Source of the DNA: CAZIUL01 sp964542475
GTDB taxonomy: Bacteria > Planctomycetota > B15-G4 > CAYZWU01
Direction of reading: 5' to 3'
NCBI GenBank assembly: GCA_964542475.1
Contig: CAZIUL010000004.1
Span: 62,001 to 126,000, forward strand
DNA: 64,000 nt
Part shown: positions 52,138 to 61,297 of the stretch, one piece after another
How the letters are laid out: the number at the start of each line of letters is the position of its first letter
Position numbering within the stretch: position 1 is the stretch's first letter
The notes under the pieces: model-generated
Seen by the model: the letters and a program-made list of their open reading frames with translations, nothing else
Database searches by the model: none
Told to the model about the DNA's origin: nothing
Made by a program: the position numbers and the translations under genes

Positions 52138-53088
52138 TCATAAGACACAAACACCGGATTTCGGCACCTTCACAACAACCAGGCACGCCCCCTGTTCAAT
52201 ATCAATCATGCGGCGTACAACCCTCACGTCGCTCAACCTGGCGGAAATCTCTTCAGCGAAGATTTCTTCGTACAGTTCATCGTAACTTTCATAACGGCCA
52301 TCTATTGTGTCGATCGTGGCCATCTTGTTGAGCGACTGAAGGTTAAGAAGAACAGATCTAGCCAGCTCGAGGATCGCCTCTTCTTCCGCCTCGCGGAAAG
52401 AGCCTGTGATGTCGTTATACCTGAAATCTGTTACAGTGGTCATAACATAATCCGTAGGCGTTTCCATCCATCCGAGTAAAGGAAATTCCGCCGGTTTCCC
52501 GCGCTTGAACACCTCCATCGAGTCCGCACAAATCCCGGAATCGTTGAGCAAATTTCTATCTTCCTCCGGATCGGTTCCTTGGATGTACCTCAAATTGAAC
52601 ATCACCATATTACCCATTCTTCGAACAACGTACTTGCCAAGGATCTCCTTTCTTTCCCTATCGCTCTCTGCTTTCGAATAAACCTCGGATATCCGGCTTA
52701 AAACCATGTCCACCCAGCCCTGGGAAACGTCGTAGTAAACATCATCCATGACGTAGGTGGACTCGCCTTGATAATCGATCAGAGTGTATATCTTGATAGT
52801 ACCGTGCGCCACCAGCTCCTCAGCCCCGAGGCAGCGCACGACTCCGTAAACAACCCAGCCCGGTAATCCGTGTTTATTGCCCAGCTCTCTCAGGTGCTCC
52901 GGCACGTACATTCCGATGTTCAAAGGGGCGTATAGCTGTTCGTCAGGCTCCGGCGCGGTGAACCATTCGGGTAACGAAATCCGAAAACCATCCTTTTCAT
53001 AACCGCTGGTTGACGAACAGCCTGCCAGTAATGAGAAAGTCACAAGACAGAACAAAATCAATACGAATTTATGATTTAATAAGATCAT
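52138..53088 (-). CDS. lipoprotein of unknown function
   Basis: 316 residues. Lipobox LLAGC, Cys at about 23. After that a domain with LPEWFTAPEPDEQLYAPLNI and MYVPEHLRELGNKHGLPGWV; the C-terminal half has REAEEEAILELARSVLLNLQ SL-type wording and RYESYDELYEEIFAEEISAR. It resembles the neighbouring LPP20 proteins in layout. Same strand as the protease gene upstream and the lipoprotein downstream. Function unknown. Confidence 0.6.
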   Translation of the reverse strand: MILLNHKFVLILFCLVTFSLLAGCSSTSGYEKDGFRISLPEWFTAPEPDEQLYAPLNIGMYVPEHLRELGNKHGLPGWVVYGVVRCLGAEELVAHGTIKIYTLIDYQGESTYVMDDVYYDVSQGWVDMVLSRISEVYSKAESDRERKEILGKYVVRRMGNMVMFNLRYIQGTDPEEDRNLLNDSGICADSMEVFKRGKPAEFPLLGWMETPTDYVMTTVTDFRYNDITGSFREAEEEAILELARSVLLNLQSLNKMATIDTIDGRYESYDELYEEIFAEEISARLSDVRVVRRMIDIEQGACLVVVKVPKSGVCVL

Positions 53089-53183
53089 AGATTAACAAAA
53101 TCCAAGATGACGCCCCCTGGAACCGCCTGCAAAACGACTTGATTCTGGTTCTGGAAAAACAGCTTGCCGAGTAAGGAAAGAAT

Positions 53184-54782
53184 TTATTCGCCATCCTCCT
53201 GCGCACTCTTCTCGATCTTTTCGAGAACTTCCTGCTTGAACCTTTCGAAAAACTCCTTCTGAAAATCACTGGAAAAAGCATATTTGTCAACAGCTTTTCT
53301 CAAACATTCAATGCGGTCGCCGATCGACGGATGGTGGCGGAAGCGATCTCCCGTGTCGCCTTTCATCTTCTTGATCCGGAGCAGGAGAGCTACCAAAGAG
53401 TCAGGATCGTAACCGGCAGCGGACGCGTAAGCGATGCCATAAATGTCAGCCTCTTCCTCGTCCCGCCTTCCACGCTTGCCCCCTACATACTGAAGATACA
53501 TCTCGTCGTTAAGGTAGTTCATTTCTATCTCTTTGGCGCTTTTCCCCACAAGTCCATCCAACTCTTCGAAATATCCTGCTGCTTTCCTGTGAACCGCCCT
53601 CTTCCGGAACTCCCGCATTCCGTGATACAGGTTGATATGAGCCATCTCATGGCCCAGCACGCAAGCAAGCTCCGCCTCGCTCCTGATGCAGCGGAGAAGG
53701 CCGGACGTCAAGACTATATAACCGCCGGGAAGGCCGTAACCATTGATGCTTTCATCTTTCAATACGACTACCCTGTAAGTCAGGTCATAGCGCTGGCTCT
53801 TTTCTCCTACCACTGCGGCCACGGCATTGATATACCTGACGAGCACATCATCTTCCAGCACCCGGGCCATATGAAGGTGGCATAGCACAAGAAACTGACC
53901 CAGCTTTGCTTCAGCCGTTCCGGTAAAAATAATCGTGTTGCCATAGGGTCTTTGTGGAAGATGCCTCAACACCGAAACACGATCGGCTCCGTGAAGACTT
54001 TGCGCGATCATCCCGACCGTTTCATGATCAACAGGGAGATAATCGAGCCCTTCGGCCTGATCAACGATCACGTGGTACTTTGTTTCCAACACTCCCTTGG
54101 TAGCCGCCGTGATATCAACCGCAGTCACTACCTCCACTCCGGGCCCGTTCAGCAGGCCGTCGATTTCAAATTTCTCTTTGGGCTTTTCGAAAGCCCTGGC
54201 TGAAATCCACCCGCCAACAGCTCCAAAATCAGCCAAGTGCCACGAACCACGGGTTTCCCTGACCTTCAGCAGCATACCGGGCTGAACCTCATCAATCACC
54301 TTGTAATAAGAACCTGGTCCTTCACGAAGATATGCGAACCTCTGCGCCTCTCTCGCCTCCCTTAGCACAGCAAGCGCCTTCTCACTAATGTCAGGTATGA
54401 TGGATCCTTCCTTCGAGATGATTCCCCCCGACTCTACCACCAGATCAAACCCGTTTTCAGCAGCGACAATCTCGACAAGCTGCTTGAAGGTCCGCCTGCA
54501 CCTGTCTCTTAGAAACTGACAATCCAGCCCTTCTGTATCCGCCTGCTCCAAGCTCTTATATGTGGATATTCTCGAAAAAACAGCTTCAGCGCTTATGGTA
54601 CAGGGCTTTTGGAAAAGGCTGCATTTTCCAAAATAGACATGACCTGAAACACAATATGCGCCCGTCTGTCCCTGATCTTCCGCCTGATATGCATACCCAA
54701 CGCCCGAAAAACAGATCAGAGAAACCGAAAGAATCGCCACAAAAAAAGAGCCTCCCCAACGAAATCTGCTTTTGTCCGACAT
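53184..54782 (-). CDS. secreted M48-type metalloprotease with SH3-like domain
   Basis: 532 residues with a signal peptide (about 1-32). Residues ~150-200 form an SH3b-like domain (YLREGPGSYYKVIDEVQPGM, GWISARAFEKP). The protease domain follows: NGYGLPGGYIVLTSGLL, LGHEMAHINLYHG (HExxH at about 375), and RRDEEEADIYGIAYASAAGY (third metal ligand and Asp at about 440), FRHHPSIGDRIE. This is a BepA/Oma1/peptidase M48 arrangement, so it may act in outer-membrane quality control. A small coiled tail ends it. Confidence 0.9.
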   Translation of the reverse strand: MSDKSRFRWGGSFFVAILSVSLICFSGVGYAYQAEDQGQTGAYCVSGHVYFGKCSLFQKPCTISAEAVFSRISTYKSLEQADTEGLDCQFLRDRCRRTFKQLVEIVAAENGFDLVVESGGIISKEGSIIPDISEKALAVLREAREAQRFAYLREGPGSYYKVIDEVQPGMLLKVRETRGSWHLADFGAVGGWISARAFEKPKEKFEIDGLLNGPGVEVVTAVDITAATKGVLETKYHVIVDQAEGLDYLPVDHETVGMIAQSLHGADRVSVLRHLPQRPYGNTIIFTGTAEAKLGQFLVLCHLHMARVLEDDVLVRYINAVAAVVGEKSQRYDLTYRVVVLKDESINGYGLPGGYIVLTSGLLRCIRSEAELACVLGHEMAHINLYHGMREFRKRAVHRKAAGYFEELDGLVGKSAKEIEMNYLNDEMYLQYVGGKRGRRDEEEADIYGIAYASAAGYDPDSLVALLLRIKKMKGDTGDRFRHHPSIGDRIECLRKAVDKYAFSSDFQKEFFERFKQEVLEKIEKSAQEDGE

Positions 54783-55038
54783 TTCTACCTCACGTTCTTG
54801 AACAAGGAAAACTGAATTTTCTATTGGCTTGTAATCCGAAAAAACGAATAGAGAAAGGATACGGAATATCTTTCAAAAAATTCCCAGGGGCTCTGCAGTG
54901 CCGGGCACAGTGCTTATCACTGTCCCAAATCCGGTTTTTCCGGAGTTGTGATCACGGCTTCGTTGCTATTCAGGCGCCCATCAGCTGTAAATTGAACCGG
55001 AACAGAAATACATACCGAACCGTGGAAAAAAGGATCGG

Positions 55039-56784
55039 TCAGTTCGCATTGGCCATGTTCAGGGGATTCATTTGCTTCAAATAATCCCTTATCTCGTTTC
55101 TGGTTTTCATGTTAAGAGCGCGGCCCGCAACTCTTTCTGCATCAGCAATCGTGGTCGAACGCAAAACCTCCTTGACGCCGTTGACATAGAATGGGGCCAT
55201 CGAGAAACGCCTTAATCCCATTCCCAGCAGAAGTTGTGTGTAGTTGAAATTCCCCGCCATCTCACCGCAGATGCTGACCTTTTTATTGGCAACTCTTCCC
55301 GCCTGGATGACCTTGTGAATAACCTTCAAGACAGCCGGATTCGATGGCTGGTACAAGCCTGCGACACGCGCATTGTTCCTGTCAACCGCCATAATATATT
55401 GAATGAGATCGTTTGTGCCTATTGAGATGAAATCGGTCTCCTGTGCGATGTTATCGATATCCCAGGCAGCAGAAGGAACCTCGATCATGACCCCTAGTTT
55501 CGCGGACTCACTGACAGGTGTTCCGCGCTTCAGGAGATCCCCCCGGATCTCCTTGAAATAATCTTTGGCCTTCCGGATCTCCTCCAGGTTGGTGACCATT
55601 GGGAGCATGATGTTTATGCGTCCATGTGCACCAGCCCTCAACAGCGCACTGACCTGCGTAAAGAAAAGGTCCGGCCATTCGAAAACAATCCTGATCCCGC
55701 GCCAGCCCAGTACCGGATTCGCCTCCTCAGGCGCATCGAAATACGGCAGCTTCTTGTCCCACCCGATGTCGATGGTACGGAAGGTGATCTCCTTGTCTGA
55801 TCCCACCTTCTCGATTATTGACCGATATATCTCATACTGCTCATTCTCTGAAGGAAAGGTGTTCCTGTTCATGAAGATGAATTCGGTGCGGTACAGGCCG
55901 ATCCCTTTCAATGTTTCATAGTCAACAGGATTAATGTCCTCGACGTTCTCGATGTTCGTGAGAATCTCTATGGGAGTACCGTCCTGGGTAACAGATTTTT
56001 CATGAATTTGAGTGAGGAGCTTCTCCTTGAACTGAAGAAAGGTCCTGCCCTTGGATTCAAACAACTCCATGTCCGCTTTGGTCGGGCTGATTATTATCAC
56101 TCCCTCGCGGCCGTCTACCATGGTCTCTCCCAGGTTTTGCGGAAGCTTGGCCAAGGATACGCCGGAAATGGCGGGAATGTTGAGGGACCGCGCCAGGATC
56201 GCGGCATGAGAGGCCTTCCCCCCAACCTCTGTAACAATTGCAGACAGTTTGGACACGTCTATCCGCGCCGCATCAGAAGGAAAAAGCTCATAGGTAAACA
56301 GAATGAAGCTGCCGGACCGCTCGAACAAGTTGTTTTTTTCGCGAGCCAGCAGGTTTCTTATGATCCTGTTGCCAACATCCCGTATGTCTGCGCCCTTGTC
56401 GCTGAGACCAGAATCTCTCAATCCCTCCATCTGCACCGAAAACCAGGCAATAACCTCTTCAATAACAGCTTCGATGTTCAACAGCTCATCTCGCAGCTTG
56501 GCTTCCACCTTATCCCTGAGGCTTGAATCTTCGAGAAGCTGGATGTGAACGGTGAAGATCATCGCATCTATCGATCCGAGCTTTTTCTCTATCTCTCGGC
56601 GAAGATCCAGCAGCTGTAGCTTGGATTCTCCGATCGCCTTCTCGAAGCGATCGAGCTCGGATTCTATTTGCTTGGAGGTAATCCTGTACACAGGTACCTT
56701 GATCGCGTCAGTATCGGAAACAAAACCGGGTCCGATTGCGATTCCGGGAGAAACGGGAATGCCTTTTATAACCTTCTTTTCCAT
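55039..56784 (-). CDS. ptsI: phosphoenolpyruvate-protein phosphotransferase (enzyme I)
   Basis: 581 residues, usual length. Phosphohistidine in EVGGKASHAAILARSLNIPA (near 190-210), the PEP-binding KGIGLYRTEFIFMNRNTF, LGWRGIRIVFEWPDLFFTQV, IEVPSAAWDIDNIA and the GTNDLIQYIMAVDRNNARVA and CGEMAG motifs are present. It autophosphorylates from PEP and passes phosphate to HPr. Neither HPr nor an EII is in the window, so it may serve regulation. 42 bases after the gap. Confidence 0.95.
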   Translation of the reverse strand: MEKKVIKGIPVSPGIAIGPGFVSDTDAIKVPVYRITSKQIESELDRFEKAIGESKLQLLDLRREIEKKLGSIDAMIFTVHIQLLEDSSLRDKVEAKLRDELLNIEAVIEEVIAWFSVQMEGLRDSGLSDKGADIRDVGNRIIRNLLAREKNNLFERSGSFILFTYELFPSDAARIDVSKLSAIVTEVGGKASHAAILARSLNIPAISGVSLAKLPQNLGETMVDGREGVIIISPTKADMELFESKGRTFLQFKEKLLTQIHEKSVTQDGTPIEILTNIENVEDINPVDYETLKGIGLYRTEFIFMNRNTFPSENEQYEIYRSIIEKVGSDKEITFRTIDIGWDKKLPYFDAPEEANPVLGWRGIRIVFEWPDLFFTQVSALLRAGAHGRINIMLPMVTNLEEIRKAKDYFKEIRGDLLKRGTPVSESAKLGVMIEVPSAAWDIDNIAQETDFISIGTNDLIQYIMAVDRNNARVAGLYQPSNPAVLKVIHKVIQAGRVANKKVSICGEMAGNFNYTQLLLGMGLRRFSMAPFYVNGVKEVLRSTTIADAERVAGRALNMKTRNEIRDYLKQMNPLNMANAN

Positions 56785-57068
56785 ACTGTCTTGCGTAAAA
56801 AGTTAATGTGCTGTGGACATTCAATCTGAAAAACACGAACTAAACCAGGCTGCGGAATGCACCGAGGTTGACGAATATCATAACTTCATATATTACAAAT
56901 ACATAAAACCCAAAACCGCTCAGGAAACATCTAAGCGATATTTCCAGCTAAATATATAGTACTTACAACAACATGCCATCATATTCAAGTTATAATAGGA
57001 GTTTAAACAGATAGACGCAGAAACGCCTGCTTCTCCTGAGTACCTGTTTCTTGGTGATCTTTGCGTCT

Positions 57069-57248
57069 TTAGCCCGCTTATTTCATACTCTTCGTCGCGA
57101 GGTGCCGTAAACTGTGTTGTGGCAAGGCGCATGTCAGGAGACGACCGCAGGCCTGTTCCTACAGGTTGAGGATCGTCTCCTGACATGAAACGCAGCCACG
57201 GCGCAGGTTACGGTACCGCAGCAGAAGAGGATGAAATTAGCGGGTTAG
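57069..57248. repeat. palindromic repeat family, full copy D
   Basis: 180 bases beginning TTAGCCCGCTTATTTCATAC and ending GATGAAATTAGCGGGTTAGG. Very close to copy C, with CATGTCAGGAGACGACCGCA and GCCTGTTCCTACAGGTTGAG in the middle. Confidence 0.85.
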
Positions 57249-57302
57249 GATGCGGGCTTGAGAAACAGGTTTGGAAGGAACAAATCGTTGCAGGGGCAAA
57301 TG

Positions 57303-57339
57303 AAAATCCCACCCGGAAAACTTTTCCGGGCGGGATTTC
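57303..57339. terminator. strong hairpin, possible terminator
   Basis: AAATCCCACCCGGAAAA to TTTTCCGGGCGGGATTT with a tiny loop and one mismatch, 57304-57338. The 3' side ends in TTTCG; the 5' side gives AAAA. It could stop transcription either way, but no gene abuts it. Confidence 0.5.
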
Positions 57340-57357
57340 GTGTCGTTATTCTTCATT

Positions 57358-57495
57358 ATGCCGCATGAAACCGGAACCTTCCGTTCCATTAGCATCGAGG
57401 AGGTTAAGCGGCTCAATCGCCCTCAATACGTAGTGAACTCCAAGAGTGTTGAACGAGTTTTTGAAAAACATATGATTTTGCGGCTTTTCTCTTGA
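57358..57495 (+). CDS. doubtful 45-residue small protein
   Basis: ATG at 57358 to TGA at 57493-57495. It starts MPHETGTFRSISIEEVKRLN and has VVNSKSVERVFEKH; it reads like real protein, but there is no ribosome site and the gap may hold a remnant of a longer gene. Low confidence. Confidence 0.25.
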   Translation: MPHETGTFRSISIEEVKRLNRPQYVVNSKSVERVFEKHMILRLFS

Positions 57496-57543
57496 AGAAA
57501 GACCTCCTTTGTATTTGGATGTTAGCCTTGTTTACGAACAAAT

Positions 57544-57620
57544 GCGCCCGTAGCTCAATTGGATAGAGCGTTGGACTACGGATCCAAAGGCTGGGGGTTC
57601 GACTCCTCCCGGGCGTGCCA
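57544..57620 (+). tRNA. tRNA-Arg (ACG anticodon)
   Basis: 77 bases. Acceptor GCGCCCG with CGGGCGT, D-arm GCTC/GAGC around AATTGGATA, anticodon stem TTGGA/TCCAA with loop CTACGGA, so the anticodon is ACG (read as ICG, decoding CGU, CGC and CGA). T-loop TTCGACT. CCA is encoded at 57618-57620. All arms fold. Confidence 0.95.
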
Positions 57621-57876
57621 GTTATGAAACAAGGGGTTATGTCAATCAATGGCATGACCCCTTTTTTGTTTGACCTTCTGCCCTGTGACGCCCTCGGCAT
57701 TAACCAGCTTATTTCATACACTAGATCTCCAGGAGAATTGTTGAAAAATACGAGGCGTGGTACAATCCCCCTTCCCATCGGTTGAAACGTTGGATTGCTG
57801 GGATGCGAACCTACCTGCTTCTCACAGCAGGCGTATGGGATCCGGCAGGCTTCCCCGTGGTCAAGGAGAATCTAAT
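57621..57876. other. 256-base stretch after the tRNA with a repeat remnant
   Basis: After the terminator comes ATTAACCAGCTTATTTCATA at about 57698-57717, a remnant of the palindromic family end (compare TTAGCCCGCTTATTTCATAC). The rest, up to the TTG of the GNAT gene, shows no gene of its own. Confidence 0.5.
57631..57669 (+). terminator. rho-independent terminator after tRNA-Arg
   Basis: AAGGGGTTATG (57631-57641) pairs with CATGACCCCTT (57653-57663) with one G-U pair, followed by TTTTTTG. It lies 11 bases after the tRNA. Confidence 0.8.
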
Positions 57877-58962
57877 TTGGCGAACCAGAAAAAGGAAGAG
57901 GCCTGGAAGGTAAGACCTGCCAAGGAAAAAGAAATCAGCACGCTCAGCGAGATGTTCAATACGGTCTTTCACAAGGATAAAGACCGACGCACGATGGAGT
58001 GGAAATACCTGGAGAACCCGCACGGCAAGGCGATCATGTGGGTGGCGGAAGACAAAGAAGGCGAGATCGTAGGGGCCGAGGCCTTTATGCCGCGAAAGAT
58101 ACGGATTAATGGAAAAGAGTTCCTGACGCATCACGGCGCCGATGCCATGGTGCTTCCCGGCTGGCAACGCAAGGGAATCCTGATTGCACTTAATACCAAC
58201 GTGTTCGAGCAGTGCTGGAAAATGGGAGACGCCCTGGTCCACATCTTTCCGAACCACCGATCCGTGGGCTCGTTGAGAAAGGTGAAAATGCACCCTGTGA
58301 GCCCTGTCCAGGAGCTGGAACTCAGCCTTCGCGGGCGCCACCTCTTCAAACGGATTCTTGTTAAGGCGCCTTTCCTTTCAGCCTTTCTCCAGCCTATTGG
58401 CGACTTCGTTATCCGTGCGGGCCGCTTGAAACGATTTCTTAATCACCAATATTCCACGCGAATAGAGCCGGTTCAGCGTTTTGACGAGGCGCTGGCTGAT
58501 GTGGGTATGGCCGCGCTGGAAGAGATACCTGTTCACATGGTTCGGGACCTCGATTTTCTCAACTGGCGGTACGTGGACAATCCCACGAAACGACACCGCT
58601 GTTTTGCCGCATACCGGGATTCCAAGCCTGTTGGCTATCTGGCAATGGACTGTTCAGGAAAGCAGGCATACATTTTCGATCTCCTGGCCCTTGACCGGCC
58701 AGCGCGAGAAGATCTGCTGGCCAAAGCGGTCGGCTTCGCCTTCAAGCATGGAGCTGAGGTGCTTCAGAATATGGCTCTCGAGGGGAATGGTATTCACAGG
58801 ATGTTTTCCCAAGCAGGCTTCAAAGGGCTCCGGAATTCTCGCTTGGTGCCGCTCATGATCAACGTGGGACCTCCCGGAGAAGCAAGTAAACCGGTGCTCA
58901 AGGATCCCACCAAGTGGTACATATCGCACTGCGACCGGGATGTGGAGCACATGACCCCTTGA
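57877..58962 (+). CDS. GNAT-family acetyltransferase
   Basis: 361 residues from TTG 57877, eight bases after AAGGAG; the open frame reaches back to 57757 but has no site. Two GNAT-like halves: FNTVFHKDKDRRTMEWKYLE, AMVLPGWQRKGILIALNTN (acetyl-CoA loop QRKGI) and, in the second, FLNWRYVDNPTKRHRCFAAY with DLLALDRPAREDLLAKAVGF. N-acetyl transfer to a sugar or amine is likely. It is the first gene of the 57.9-63.8 kb region and stands alone on the plus strand. Confidence 0.75.
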   Translation: MANQKKEEAWKVRPAKEKEISTLSEMFNTVFHKDKDRRTMEWKYLENPHGKAIMWVAEDKEGEIVGAEAFMPRKIRINGKEFLTHHGADAMVLPGWQRKGILIALNTNVFEQCWKMGDALVHIFPNHRSVGSLRKVKMHPVSPVQELELSLRGRHLFKRILVKAPFLSAFLQPIGDFVIRAGRLKRFLNHQYSTRIEPVQRFDEALADVGMAALEEIPVHMVRDLDFLNWRYVDNPTKRHRCFAAYRDSKPVGYLAMDCSGKQAYIFDLLALDRPAREDLLAKAVGFAFKHGAEVLQNMALEGNGIHRMFSQAGFKGLRNSRLVPLMINVGPPGEASKPVLKDPTKWYISHCDRDVEHMTP

Positions 58963-59127
58963 GCCGGCCGAACCTTATCAGCGGATGGCCAAAATCACGA
59001 GAACGGACGAAGTTCGAACCTCACCGCGTTCACGCCCTTAACACGCCGGCGCTGAAAGGCGATACCCGGATAATCCCCCCCCCTGTCGCAGCTTTTTACA
59101 CATCGAGCTCCTGACCGATTCCCGGCT

Positions 59128-61257
59128 TTATGGTTGTTTTATCTTGTAAAGGCTCACAACCGTACCCGGCCGTTCCAGAGTCCAGAGGGATATGAGAGGG
59201 AAGTCCATGTCTGTTGGAAGGGTTGCCTCATCGGGATTCGGGATCTTTGCTGGACTGAAAACAGGGCCTGCCTCTGCGTGTTTTTCCAGGAACTCCATCA
59301 ACGGGGCATGCCTTTCCCTCCTTGGCCACCTGTCGCTGAGCATGATCCATTCCGCGCCGGTCTCTTGCAGGAACCGCTCAATGGAGCGCTCACCGCCATG
59401 GCGATACTGGTGCGGCCAGTAACTCTTGAAATCGTAAAAACGCTGGAGAGGTATCATGAAGTACTCAGGGCACTCCACCTGCTCCCGCACTCCTTCGAGT
59501 TTCAGCTCCTCCTTGCGCTTCAGCCAGACACCAGGCCGGCTTTTCAGAAAATTAATGGATTCAATGTCAGGCTCCAGTGGAGCTGTGTAGCCCTCAGCCA
59601 CGATCTTCGTCCCTCCTGGAATATTGGTCTCGATCCATTGTCTCGCCAGATCCCTCGTGTCTGTGCGGCACAGAATGTAGTCGAGGCGGGCCGTCTGTAT
59701 ACCGCTGAAAACAACTAGTGGTAAAATTATCCATGCTCTCTTCAGCCCGAGGCTCCTGCCGAGCCTATCCGCTCCATACGCCGCACCCAGGGCAAGGGCC
59801 GGCACAACAGGAAGCAGGTAGCGGATGTGGCGGTTGTTATAGGCCAGGAAAAACGCCAGCACAAAGCCGCTGTACATCAGAAGCGCAAAGCGAAGCCCCT
59901 TGAAGCCGCGCCGGAACATTCCCCACAACAGGCCGACAAGGCCCAGTGTAATGCAAACCGGATCGTATCCAAAAAGTGAGTAGACCGTTTTCCACATGTC
60001 CCGGAAGGTGAACAGGCTCAGCACCACCTTCTGGCCGCCCAGCTCAAAATTGCTTTCGTCAGTGGGCATAACATCGACAGCAGCTCCGCCGAAGAGGTTG
60101 TGGCCGTAGCCTGCAAGCAATGCAAAGATCCCGAACAGAAGAACGATGGCAACGCCTTTTGCGATGCTGCCCAGGCTGAGCAACCGTCTTCCCTGCAGAG
60201 CCATGTGTGCAGCTACCGGGATGATCAGTGCAATGCCTCCTACCTGGTGCATGGCAAAGGTCAGGCCGGCACCCAGGGAAGCCAGGAAATAGTCTCTCTT
60301 CCTTGAAAGGAGACAGATGCCTGCAGAGTGGTACAGCGTGAAACAGATGCCCGCAATAATGGGGATCCAGGGACGGGAATGATGCCCCAGTTGCACGAAA
60401 AGCGGGTTGAATGCCAGGAACAGAGACGCCCCGGCTGAAACCGCAGGCGTCAAGGAAAGCCGTCTGGCAGTCCTGTAGAGGTAATAAACGGCAACAACGC
60501 CGAAGACCGCAATCATCACCCTGGCTTCCATGTAGACCAGGCTGGGATCCTCGATTACGGCGCGGCCGAAATCATCGGCAGAGCCGTACATGCCTGTGAC
60601 CCTGCCCACGGCATAGGTTATCCCGTATACAGGAAGCAAAAGATAGGCCAGCAGGTAGGGATAGGTGGAGAAGGTGCCGGTTGTCGGCCAGAGATCCATG
60701 GTCTTGGCCATGCCCAGGGCGTTGCGGATGATGTGAGTATCAGGCACGTAAACCTGTGGGAGCCCGTGCCACAAACCCACGCAAAGCGCCGCGGTTGAGA
60801 GCAACAGCACAACAGGCAGCATCCTATCTTTCTCAGTGCACAACTTGTATCTCCCCTGCAATGGGTTTGGTTTTGGCCTGGTAAAGACTACTGTTCCATA
60901 ATAGAAAAACTTGATAACGAAAGATACGACAAGGACGCTTGCGTTCGCAATGAGATACTGAATGTTGAAAAGATCGAAAAGCAATAAAAACGCAGAGTAC
61001 TCAAGCCCCCTAAAAACTACGGATGAAACGGTATAGAGGAGCAGCTGCCTCCTCGCCCTGCCGTCTTTGGCCTTGAAAACATAGAAGCGCTTCAATACAA
61101 AATTGACTACTAACACCACTACATAGGCAGTTGCCACCGCAATTTTTTCGGGCACGGAGAGCAGTTCATGTAGAAGACAGGTCAGGCCGAGGTGGATGCC
61201 TATGGCATTGATCGTGATAACGCAATACCTGGAAAAACTCCCTGCGACATCTTTCAT
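59128..61257 (-). CDS. GtrA domain fused to a GT-C membrane glycosyltransferase
   Basis: 709 residues from ATG 61257, with GAGGTG upstream (a GTG at 61266 is possible). Residues 1-135 form a GtrA-like four-helix domain (NAIGIHLGLTCLLHELLSV, AYVVVLVVNFVLKRFYVF). Residues ~150-540 are a polytopic GT-C part with many hydrophobic helices, PDTHIIRNALGMAKTMDLWP as the first extracytoplasmic loop, and HHSRPWIPIIAGICF. A soluble C-terminal domain of ~200 residues includes WIETNIPGGTKIVAEGYTAP and ETGAEWIMLSDRWPRRERHA. GtrA carries lipid-linked sugars across membranes, and the fusion suggests one protein both flips and transfers. Confidence 0.75.
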   Translation of the reverse strand: MKDVAGSFSRYCVITINAIGIHLGLTCLLHELLSVPEKIAVATAYVVVLVVNFVLKRFYVFKAKDGRARRQLLLYTVSSVVFRGLEYSAFLLLFDLFNIQYLIANASVLVVSFVIKFFYYGTVVFTRPKPNPLQGRYKLCTEKDRMLPVVLLLSTAALCVGLWHGLPQVYVPDTHIIRNALGMAKTMDLWPTTGTFSTYPYLLAYLLLPVYGITYAVGRVTGMYGSADDFGRAVIEDPSLVYMEARVMIAVFGVVAVYYLYRTARRLSLTPAVSAGASLFLAFNPLFVQLGHHSRPWIPIIAGICFTLYHSAGICLLSRKRDYFLASLGAGLTFAMHQVGGIALIIPVAAHMALQGRRLLSLGSIAKGVAIVLLFGIFALLAGYGHNLFGGAAVDVMPTDESNFELGGQKVVLSLFTFRDMWKTVYSLFGYDPVCITLGLVGLLWGMFRRGFKGLRFALLMYSGFVLAFFLAYNNRHIRYLLPVVPALALGAAYGADRLGRSLGLKRAWIILPLVVFSGIQTARLDYILCRTDTRDLARQWIETNIPGGTKIVAEGYTAPLEPDIESINFLKSRPGVWLKRKEELKLEGVREQVECPEYFMIPLQRFYDFKSYWPHQYRHGGERSIERFLQETGAEWIMLSDRWPRRERHAPLMEFLEKHAEAGPVFSPAKIPNPDEATLPTDMDFPLISLWTLERPGTVVSLYKIKQP

Positions 61258-61297
61258 CACACGCACCTCGTGAAACGATAACCGGCATCGGAAAGGA

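Larger units (their letters stand above)
56785..57543. other. 759-base stretch: repeat D, a hairpin and a doubtful small ORF
   Basis: Contains the full palindromic repeat copy D (57069-57248), a strong hairpin 57303-57339 and a 45-codon open frame 57358-57495. The first 280 bases (56785-57068) are AT-rich with no gene. Confidence 0.5.
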
